A stretch of DNA of 64,000 nucleotides from an uncultured Bacteroidota bacterium (GTDB lineage: Bacteria > Bacteroidota > Bacteroidia > Bacteroidales > P3). The notes beneath the pieces are model-generated. The model was not told where the DNA came from and searched no databases. It was given only the letters and a program-made list of their open reading frames with translations. The position numbers and the translations under genes were made by a program. Every line of letters starts with the position of its first letter. The stretch's first letter is position 1. Shown in pieces: positions 9,401 through 15,727 of the stretch. Location: contig CACYKY010000003.1 of assembly GCA_902775135.1 (NCBI GenBank), positions 83,056-147,055 on the forward strand, given 5' to 3'.

Positions 9401-9527
9401 CAGGCTGTTTTTCTCGGTCGGCTTGCTCGGGAAATTCCTCGAACATGCGCATCTTGAATGCCTTGAGGATTTTGCCTCCAGTTCCGCCTAATCCTACAAG
9501 GATGTGATTGGTAGTAAGATTTTCCAT
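6465..9527 (-). CDS. Tubulin/FtsZ-like protein with proline-rich and GYF-like tail
   Basis: 1020 residues from the ATG at 9527, preferred over an earlier in-frame start because the first nucleotide loop (GLGGTGGK, residues 12-19) then sits close to the N-terminus, as in tubulins, and AAGG precedes it. Residues 164-172 (GLCGGTGSG) match the tubulin/FtsZ signature GGGTGSG. The body matches the tubulin-like family (Pfam Tubulin_2 type) better than FtsZ, which occurs separately at 41874. A long helical region fills residues about 370-830. Then come MPPMPGAPA repeats (about 917-942), a GYF_2-like domain (about 950-1003; YFIIGGQNYGPYDY and MAWQQGMPAWVP) and a second Met/Pro tail. It probably binds GTP and may polymerise. 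Its partners are encoded in the same operon. Confidence 0.88.
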   Translation of the reverse strand: MENLTTNHILVGLGGTGGKILKAFKMRMFEEFPEQADREKQPVALLYVDSTDEMMGIGRPDFRVMGLDASFRQNEFLYIKDVDVEKILDNINNYPSVKGIVDNVSAVKTAIGSLGQAAGQKRRAGRLLFAANAVAYVNALRDAYGRCNEISHNDNATTIHIFTGLCGGTGSGAIVDAIVQTRKAFPDAIISVYAMIPEMHLPKANMDQGRYYQNGYAALNELNALQAGRFFPHDVTGAGQEARLFSDKVKGVANGLTLYSNTNENGLTVNSLEELPKIVSDYVYARVFLINSTDEANGDMLRAYSFENMDDFAVEYDECKNADEKGHIPIARTKKINSFGIKRVMYPELRVLKHITYTVGESVLYQFKYNNWRENTGYVNEERNRDYRADYFNDGNLSKWMLDDRHLTYELKILPSDTTYPKFSDYWHDKAINYADEAKQADNPLTELENIMSDFYAKQFRSVGVEEYYKGKERAIPEIAKEIRRVIEQELFKTWRDGDISIVELQKISRLLIERVGETRKDLDTKFKKEQEENEAICRDRDDNVSDWVNKGFLNKKVFGGNTNSLSDHQEILTDLFTSKTMLVALDFAQKLATRLFIEVGKLDADISAFGQKINDAIDETERLVAAQRKVNKGLEDMKGAIIEVSEEEVMGEFESDLRIDKVDMPNIARQLRDAILPKGEFTNFGVLATEISTDIVCNAFDIQLAKIVKTKHAERADSDKKVLDLNILTQLQQKLTTDEQIQRFALDIVKQSGVFLKLNNDEMQLHVRNNEGNLSPTNPASIDKKTILVSIPSPDDNESLKTFADKLEAAFKNSFSQGKSQTSIKVNRKSPRKDELSIITVAYCFPMRCISWLSSYKERYERFLNTGNPNTDASNAILLHSEGNGKGLPSLYVVENAEQIAMQSTTQLGQPGSASMPPMPGAPAMPPMPGAPAMPPMPGMPAPEPQVQMYFIIGGQNYGPYDYATCKTLSQNKQITEQTMAWQQGMPAWVPAGQVAELKSLFAPAMPNMPPMPPMPPSM
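6712..6780 (-). repeat. 27-base tandem repeat inside the tubulin-like gene
   Basis: Two full 27-base units (6712-6738 and 6739-6765) and a partial third unit, differing by a few substitutions. Read on the minus strand each unit encodes MPPMPGAPA. Because the unit is a multiple of three, copy-number change would alter linker length without breaking the frame. Confidence 0.9.
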
Positions 9528-9595
9528 ATAATTACCTTTTTTATTATTTATTATTTTCACATTTTTCCTTAATTCCATACATATTTGCGTATGCC

Positions 9596-10087
9596 CTATC
9601 TGCGGCGAGAATGATACTTGGGATTGCGTCCCGACCCTCCATGCCGCTCTGTGGCCCGACTTCTGCTCCTGCCTCCACGTCCCTCCATGAATGCCATGAA
9701 AAACACCAACATGGCAACGAAGAGTACGAGGAGTATCGCCACATCAATCCACAAACGTACAGTATAGTAATGCACAGCTTCGCCTGCCACATACTCCGAT
9801 GCCATATTGACCAACCCAAACTCTGCAACAAACGAAGACATTTCGGAAGAAAGATTGTTGGAAGCCAAATCATTCAGACCCGACGAAATACTGTCCCTAA
9901 GCTGCACAGCAGAAGTCCGACCTTCGATATTCTCGGACAAACGGGCACCAAAAATCCATAGTGCAGCAAAACCAACTATCACTACAACCCACGACAATAC
10001 TCCCGCTTTTTCTTTTTTCTTCACATTAAAAGCCAACAAAAGCACTACCGCAGTCATGAAAACAGATATGACTAGTCCCCAAATCAT
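9596..10087 (-). CDS. Small membrane protein with three predicted helices and a basic tail
   Basis: 163 residues. Hydrophobic helices lie at about 1-20, 29-48 and 111-133, with a polar loop of about 60 residues between the second and third. The last 30 residues are rich in Arg and Gly (GRGGRSRSR, YHSRRR), likely cytoplasmic. It is the first gene after the promoter at 10132-10163, directly before the tubulin-like gene, which makes it a plausible membrane anchor or recruiter for that protein. I do not recognise the family. Confidence 0.78.
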   Translation of the reverse strand: MIWGLVISVFMTAVVLLLAFNVKKKEKAGVLSWVVVIVGFAALWIFGARLSENIEGRTSAVQLRDSISSGLNDLASNNLSSEMSSFVAEFGLVNMASEYVAGEAVHYYTVRLWIDVAILLVLFVAMLVFFMAFMEGRGGRSRSRATERHGGSGRNPKYHSRRR

Positions 10088-10131
10088 TTGTAATAGCGTT
10101 TTATATGTTTATTCTTATTTATTTCAAGGTG

Positions 10132-10163
10132 CAAAGGTACAATCTTTTTATGGAAAAAACAAA
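10132..10163 (-). promoter_or_regulatory. Bacteroides-type promoter for the tubulin-like operon
   Basis: On the minus strand a TACCTTTG box (10132-10139) matches the TAnnTTTG -7 consensus, and TTTG (10160-10163) lies 20 bases upstream as the -33 box. Transcription should start near 10125, about 40 bases before the first gene. No comparable box was found within the eight-gene run. Confidence 0.75.
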
Positions 10164-10308
10164 AAAAAATCAAAACAAAATACATAACACACAACATATC
10201 AATTATTTAAATCGCAATCAATCAAAAAAAGAACGTGCTATTCACTCCCGAAACAGAGAACATCGGAGAGTGAAGGTGTATGCAAAGACGTTATTTTGGG
10301 ACAGACAT

Positions 10309-10318
10309 GGGGGGGGGG
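10309..10318 (+). repeat. G10 homopolymer in the 10088-10422 gene-free stretch
   Basis: A run of ten G lies in the 335-base gap between the tubulin-like operon and the GLUG-rich gene. Apart from the promoter at 10132-10163 and this tract I see no gene or RNA in the gap. Runs of this length are prone to slippage in replication and in assembly. Confidence 0.85.
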
Positions 10319-10422
10319 AGATACAAGGTCGCTGCATGCTGTATCTCTACAAGCACAACCCAGGTCTCACAATCCACACCCCCTCTCACACAGGGAGTTC
10401 CTTCGGGGATTGGCGAGGGGGA

Positions 10423-13400
10423 CTAGTTGGTGATGGTGACTTTGGTGTCGCCGGTGACTTCACCGAGGCTGCCGCCGCCGTAGACGCTGCCGTAGACATG
10501 AGTGTTGCCGCCGAGGGTGACATCGGTGGAGTTGGCCACTTTGCTGGATTCGCCGCCGCCGAAGACATTGCCGGAGTTGGGGTCGCCGGGGGCGGTGCCG
10601 ATGCGGCTGTCGCCGGTGACGGTGAGGGTGACCTTACCCTGAACGGTGCCAAGGGCGTCGAGATCCTCGTTGGTGTAGAGGATATGGTTGGGGTTGTCGA
10701 CGCCGATAGAATTGCGTTCCGCCCAGGTGTAGGTAGTGGTTTGGCCTTTGACGCCGGTGCGGTAGGTACCGAGTTCGGTATAGTAGTAAGGCTCCACTCT
10801 AAAGCCTACCGAATCCACCTCGACGGTGGGCAGGGAGGCGGAGAAGCCTGCGCCATAGACATTGCCGTTCACGATGCAAGAGGTCAGGGTGGAGGTAACA
10901 GGGCCTGAGACCTTGCCGAGGCTACCGCCGCCGTAGAAGTTGCCCGTGATGGTGCAGGAGGTCAAGGTGGAGGAGACGTCGTGAGTGGTGGCGAGAGAGA
11001 ATTTGACATAGTCGACTAAAATACGGGCACAGTTGGTCTTGTTGTCCGACATGGGGAGGAACTGATAGCTGAAGCGGGTGGAGACGCCTCCATAGTTAGC
11101 GTTGTATGACCGGGAGTAGTTTGAGCTTAGCCAATTGTTCCAGTTGATATTGGTCACGTTGTTCTGGTTGCTGGGTGCATAGCGGTTGTAGGAGTTGCCG
11201 CCGTAGCCAGCGCCGAAGAAGGTGCCGAAGGTGCAGCCCGTGGCGTTGGTGACAACGGTTTTGTTGGCGCTCATGTCGCCGAATTTGGGACCGCCGCAGA
11301 AGATGTCCACATGGCTGTCGACGATGGTGGTGGAGAGGTTGCCCGTCACCGGCTTGGCGGCATTGAGGCCGCCAGCGTAGAACTCGTGGATGTCGGCGTT
11401 CTGGATAAGCCAGCTGATGTTGCCGGTATTGTCGGCTCCATTGGCTTTGCCGATGCCCTCCATAGCGGCACCGCAGATGGTGCCGAAGCGGCCGCCGTTA
11501 ATGTAGCACTCGGCGTTGTCTGCGTAATTGTCGAGGTTGGCATTGGCTACATAAAGTCCCGTGAGGTAGAACTCATCGAAATCGCCACCAGTAACCGATA
11601 TGGGTGAGTGTTTGGTAGGCTGGAATCGATTGTTTCCACTTGTTTGGTTTTTATCTTGGTGACAACCCGTGTGGAACTCCTTGAACCACACGTTGCCACC
11701 CACATGGATGTAAGGTATCTTGTTTGATCTACCTTTTTGGTTGTAGCTCACCCATTGCTCCATGACGCCGCCCTGCACGATGAGGGCATCGGTTTCGCTT
11801 CTGGCCGAATTCTCATACTCGAATTGGGTGACACGGAAGAGCGAGGTGTTGGTGCTTTCGAACCATCCTTTGGGAATCAGGATACCGAAGTTGTACGAGC
11901 CTGTGCCGCCCGTGGACTTCTGAGCCATACCGAAGCCGGGGATATTGATGAAGTCGGCCCTCACGGGGTGGCATTCGGTACGACCGTTGAAGCGCAGGAC
12001 ATAGGCGTAGTCGGGCTCGTTGTCGCCATCGAGGTCGATGGAAGTGACCGTATAGGGCTTGGCTTTACTTGCTTCGATGGAGTTGAAATGATGATAATTG
12101 CCCACAAGCACCACAGCATAGTCATAAACGGAGTGATTATTTGCATCCCCTACAATGCCCACAAAAAGTCCTGTACTATTCTGGCTTGAGATAGCATTGC
12201 CCATAGAGGTATACACCAGCTGGTTATCTCCAGCAATGGAATAGCTGTTGCCATCGGTGTATATCTGTCCGCCACCGACCCTGGGTACATCATATCCGGT
12301 TTCCATTGCCGTATTATACACCTTGTCGGCATTTGGGTCGGCCAAGTAGACGCATTTGGCCCAATAGGGCTCGATGGTGATGGCCGTCACCCCTTCGGGG
12401 ACATCCCAGTAGGCGCCTTGATTGAAGATGCGATTGCTGCCGCCGGCGCCATAGAGGTCCTTGTTGGTGCAGTTGCGGTCGGCGAAGTTGTATCCACCCC
12501 AGGTGTCGGAAGCGGTGAAGGTGCCGGGCGTGCCGCCGGTGATGGAGACAATCTTCCAACCCGTCACCACGCGGTTGCCGTTGTAGTTCTTGGTACCCAC
12601 CTCGTTGTAGTAAGGCAGTTGCACCTTGTAGTAGTTGAAGTTGTAGTGTGCGGTGTCCTTGTCGGTGATGATAAGGATGGTGTCGGAGGTGGTGATGGTG
12701 GCGCCAGCCGGTGCGCCGTAGATGGCGCCACCAGAGCCCATCTGGATATGAACCGCGAGCTCACCCAGTTTGCCGCCTTGGTTGCGGGGCTTCCCGACCT
12801 GGGCGTCGGCGGCGTCGAGGTTCACCACCGAGGGGTACTTGCCCTGCTGCATCAGCACGGGATAGGGATGATTGCCACCGATGCTGTCGGGCAGCAGCAC
12901 CCACTTGAGCATGTCGCTCTTGCTGTAGGTGCCTGTGGCCCACCAGCCTGCCAGCTCGCGACGGCCGTTGAGGATGTGGCGGTAGAATTCGAAACGCTGC
13001 AGGAAACGATCCTCGGCGCCCAAGGCGCAGTTGTAGGTGACGCCCGTTGGCTGCACATAGGGGGCCTCGAGACGGAAATAGTTGAAGTTGCTCACGCCGT
13101 TGTTGCCCGCGTTGCTGATGATTGTACCACCATAAACGGGAGATTTGGTAGAGCCACCTGTGATGTCGCCATAGAACATACAGGCGAAGACCATCGTCAT
13201 TTGTTTGCCACTGGCGGCGGTGGTGGTGCCGTTGTTGTTACCCACGATGCCGCCGACGTTGGTGCCGCTGGTGATGTTGGCGTAGGAGTAGCAGTTGACC
13301 ACACGGGCGGTGCCGTCGAGGTAGCCCACCAGGCCTCCGGTATTGGTAGTACCGCCCACCGAGCCGGAGAGGATGCCGACATTGTAGATGCGCGCCGCAC

Positions 13401-13767
13401 CGTTGGCGGTGCAGGCAATGGCACCGGTGTTGCCCACGTGCCCGCTGATGGCGACACTCTCAATCACCAGATTCTTCACCGTACCCGCGAGGATGTTGAA
13501 GAGGGGGGCGGAGAGGTTCGTGATGCGATAGGGCATGTGCGTCTCGGGATTGATGGCGGCCTCGAGGGTGCCGCTGAAGGAGGAGATGGTGGAAAAAGAA
13601 GAGGCGTCGATATCAGCAACAATCTTGTAGTGGCCGGTGGGCGAGATGCTTCCCAAAGATGTGATTTCCGTCTGTGCAGAGACGCCGATACCCACGAGTA
13701 GCATTAGGCACAAGAGCAAGAGCCGTACGATCCCAGTAGTTTTTATAGTGACAACGTTGAAATACAT
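10423..13767 (-). CDS. Large GLUG-motif cell-surface protein, probably truncated
   Basis: 1114 residues. A hydrophobic signal segment (IVRLLLLCLMLLVGIGVSAQ) is followed by GLUG-type repeats (GNTGAIACTANGAARIYNVG, NTGGLVGYL, TNVGGIVGNNNG) and later by glycine-rich YGGGSLGEVTG and VYGGGSLGKVSG units that resemble beta-solenoid adhesins. Proteins of this type are normally longer and end in a secretion sorting domain. Here the frame stops directly after GSVYGGGSLGEVTGDTK plus a few residues, with no sorting domain. Nothing downstream continues the protein in any frame that I can follow. It has its own promoter (13804-13834). Confidence 0.82.
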   Translation of the reverse strand: MYFNVVTIKTTGIVRLLLLCLMLLVGIGVSAQTEITSLGSISPTGHYKIVADIDASSFSTISSFSGTLEAAINPETHMPYRITNLSAPLFNILAGTVKNLVIESVAISGHVGNTGAIACTANGAARIYNVGILSGSVGGTTNTGGLVGYLDGTARVVNCYSYANITSGTNVGGIVGNNNGTTTAASGKQMTMVFACMFYGDITGGSTKSPVYGGTIISNAGNNGVSNFNYFRLEAPYVQPTGVTYNCALGAEDRFLQRFEFYRHILNGRRELAGWWATGTYSKSDMLKWVLLPDSIGGNHPYPVLMQQGKYPSVVNLDAADAQVGKPRNQGGKLGELAVHIQMGSGGAIYGAPAGATITTSDTILIITDKDTAHYNFNYYKVQLPYYNEVGTKNYNGNRVVTGWKIVSITGGTPGTFTASDTWGGYNFADRNCTNKDLYGAGGSNRIFNQGAYWDVPEGVTAITIEPYWAKCVYLADPNADKVYNTAMETGYDVPRVGGGQIYTDGNSYSIAGDNQLVYTSMGNAISSQNSTGLFVGIVGDANNHSVYDYAVVLVGNYHHFNSIEASKAKPYTVTSIDLDGDNEPDYAYVLRFNGRTECHPVRADFINIPGFGMAQKSTGGTGSYNFGILIPKGWFESTNTSLFRVTQFEYENSARSETDALIVQGGVMEQWVSYNQKGRSNKIPYIHVGGNVWFKEFHTGCHQDKNQTSGNNRFQPTKHSPISVTGGDFDEFYLTGLYVANANLDNYADNAECYINGGRFGTICGAAMEGIGKANGADNTGNISWLIQNADIHEFYAGGLNAAKPVTGNLSTTIVDSHVDIFCGGPKFGDMSANKTVVTNATGCTFGTFFGAGYGGNSYNRYAPSNQNNVTNINWNNWLSSNYSRSYNANYGGVSTRFSYQFLPMSDNKTNCARILVDYVKFSLATTHDVSSTLTSCTITGNFYGGGSLGKVSGPVTSTLTSCIVNGNVYGAGFSASLPTVEVDSVGFRVEPYYYTELGTYRTGVKGQTTTYTWAERNSIGVDNPNHILYTNEDLDALGTVQGKVTLTVTGDSRIGTAPGDPNSGNVFGGGESSKVANSTDVTLGGNTHVYGSVYGGGSLGEVTGDTKVTITN

Positions 13768-13803
13768 ATATTTACAAACAATTCACCTTAGTAATAAAAC
13801 GTG

Positions 13804-13834
13804 CAAAAATACATTTTTTTTTTGATATCGCAAA
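13804..13834 (-). promoter_or_regulatory. Bacteroides-type promoter for the GLUG-rich surface gene
   Basis: On the minus strand TATTTTTG (13804-13811) is the -7 box and TTTG (13831-13834) the -33 box, 19 bases apart. The start codon at 13767 lies about 30 bases after the expected transcription start. Confidence 0.7.
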
Positions 13835-14037
13835 AAAATATCCTTTTTTGACAATTTTTTTCAATCCATCCGCCCAATGGACAGCGGAAGATGCCGCATG
13901 ACGAACCACCCACAAATGTCGGTGAATAGTGTGCGTATGGTGGGCGTATGGTCGAAGTATAGTCACAATACAAAAGTCGACAGGGAGTTTGCCTGGTGTA
14001 TTCCCTTGGGGGAAGCGGACTCATGGAACAGACACAT

Positions 14038-14067
14038 CTATCTGTCCGTTAGGCAGATAGGTCTTTT
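14038..14067 (+). terminator. Hairpin plus T-run in the 13768-14151 gap
   Basis: CTATCTG (14038-14044) pairs with CAGATAG (14054-14060), followed by a T-rich run. No plus-strand protein gene ends before it, so it may close a small RNA transcribed from somewhere in 13860-14037, or be incidental. Apart from this and the minus-strand promoter, nothing else was recognised in the 384-base gap. Confidence 0.4.
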
Positions 14068-14151
14068 TTCATGTCATAACGACATTATATTGTTTCGATA
14101 ATTTTTTATCATACACAATAAATAAAAAGAAACGCCGTTAGGAGAAAGATT

Positions 14152-15669
14152 ATGATGGGAGTAATAGCACGACAAAGCATCAAAGGGGCGATGGCCAACT
14201 ACCTAGGGGTGGCCATCGGCTTTGTGGTGTCGTTTTTCGTGCTGACGAAATACCTGACGCAGGAGGAGATAGGCCTTACACGCGTGATGGTGGATGCGGC
14301 GCTGCTCTTCTCATCGCTGGCGCAGCTAGGGACGAATGCCAGCATCGTGCGGTTCTTCCCGCACTTCAAGAGCGACGGCGACTCCCCCATCCCCAATCAC
14401 GGCATCTTCGGCCTCAGCGTGCTGGTGCCGCTGGCGGGTTTTGTGCTGTTTGCGCTAGCCTTCCTCATTTTCCGCCAACCCTTGCTGACGATGTACGGGG
14501 TGCACTCGCCCCTGCTGGCCGACTACTTCTACCTGGTGCCCATGCTGACGTTCTTCGCGCTCTACACCACTGTGTTCGAGACGAATGCGTCGGTATTGCT
14601 GCGCATCACCGTCCCCAAGCTGGTGCGCGAGGTGGGCATCCGCCTCTTCAATCTGGCGGCCTACCTGCTCTACGGCATCGACCTCATCTCGCTGGATGTC
14701 TTCGTGTGGCTCTTCTGCGGGAGCTACGGGTTGGCTATGGTGCTCAACTTGCTGTATCTGGCAAGCCTGGGACATATCTCGTTCCGCATCGACCGCAGCT
14801 TCCTCGACCGCAGCAAGGTGAAGGAGATGGTGCGCTATTCGCTCTTCATGACGGCGACGGTGCTGGCGGGCAACATACCGCTGTTCAACTCGCTCTTCCT
14901 GGGGGCGAAAGCGGGCTTGGCGCTGACGGGAGTGTACACCATAGCGTCGTATATAGCCAACGTGGTGGAGGTGCCCTACCGCAGCCTTGGGGCCATCTCG
15001 CGGCCGGTGATAGCCACCGCCGTGAAGGAGGGCAACTGGGACGAGGTGGAGCGGCTGGGACGGCAGGTGAGCCTGCACCAGCTGATGGTCAGCACCACCA
15101 TCCTCTACCTCATCTACATCAACCTCGACACCCTCTTTGCCCTCATCCCCAACGGGCAGGACTATGTGGGAGGCACAACGGTGGTGCTGATGCTGGGCTT
15201 GGCGAAGGTGGTCAACTCGTCATTCTCCGTATGCACCGACATCCTCAACTTCTCCAAGTACTACGCCTGGAGCCTGGTGTACATCGCCATCCTCACCCTC
15301 ATGGCCATCGGCCTGAACAGCATCCTCATCGACACCAGCGGCATCGCGGGAGCGGCAGGAGCCACCCTACTGGCCTATGCAGCCTATTTCGCGCTGCTCA
15401 TCCGCCACCTTTCGGCCCTCAAAACCGGCAGCGTGATTGTGTTCAGTTGGGGACAGGCCAAGATGGTGGCCATCATGATAGCGATGGTGGCGGCCTACCT
15501 GGGATGGAGCGAGATTGTGGAACCCGCCTTGGGCATGGACATCATCCTCAGCGCCGCAATACGCACCCTGGTGCTAGGAGGCCTGCTGACGGCGGCGGTG
15601 CTGGGATGGAAAGTGTCGCCAACGGTGAACGGAATGGTGAGGGAGAAATTGTTAAAAGTTAAGAGTTAA
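14152..15669 (+). CDS. Polysaccharide/oligosaccharide flippase (MATE-like superfamily)
   Basis: 505 residues with about 12-14 hydrophobic helices and the N-terminal pattern of the Wzx/MurJ-like flippases (IKGAMANYLGVAIGFVVSFF, then YLTQEEIGLTRVMVDAALL). Such proteins move lipid-linked sugar units across the inner membrane for surface polysaccharide. A GGAG stretch precedes the start, and a second in-frame ATG follows immediately. No glycosyltransferase genes are next to it, so its substrate cannot be inferred. A short tandem repeat overlaps its 3' end. Confidence 0.85.
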   Translation: MMGVIARQSIKGAMANYLGVAIGFVVSFFVLTKYLTQEEIGLTRVMVDAALLFSSLAQLGTNASIVRFFPHFKSDGDSPIPNHGIFGLSVLVPLAGFVLFALAFLIFRQPLLTMYGVHSPLLADYFYLVPMLTFFALYTTVFETNASVLLRITVPKLVREVGIRLFNLAAYLLYGIDLISLDVFVWLFCGSYGLAMVLNLLYLASLGHISFRIDRSFLDRSKVKEMVRYSLFMTATVLAGNIPLFNSLFLGAKAGLALTGVYTIASYIANVVEVPYRSLGAISRPVIATAVKEGNWDEVERLGRQVSLHQLMVSTTILYLIYINLDTLFALIPNGQDYVGGTTVVLMLGLAKVVNSSFSVCTDILNFSKYYAWSLVYIAILTLMAIGLNSILIDTSGIAGAAGATLLAYAAYFALLIRHLSALKTGSVIVFSWGQAKMVAIMIAMVAAYLGWSEIVEPALGMDIILSAAIRTLVLGGLLTAAVLGWKVSPTVNGMVREKLLKVKS

Positions 15670-15690
15670 GAGTTAAGAGTTATGAGTTGT
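15659..15690 (+). repeat. Short tandem repeat of GTTAAGA type
   Basis: Three to four near-identical copies of a heptamer (GTTAAGA and variants) cover the stop codon of the flippase gene and the start of the following gap. Related short repeats occur in several other gaps of this window. Confidence 0.7.
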
Positions 15691-15727
15691 GCGGTTGGAG
15701 TTTAAAACATATAACACCATTACAAAG

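Noticed and set aside
12418..13701. A 427-residue plus-strand frame in the GLUG gene
   Set aside because: The minus-strand frame has a signal peptide and GLUG repeats; the plus-strand translation is repetitive Val/Gly/Ala with no start signal.
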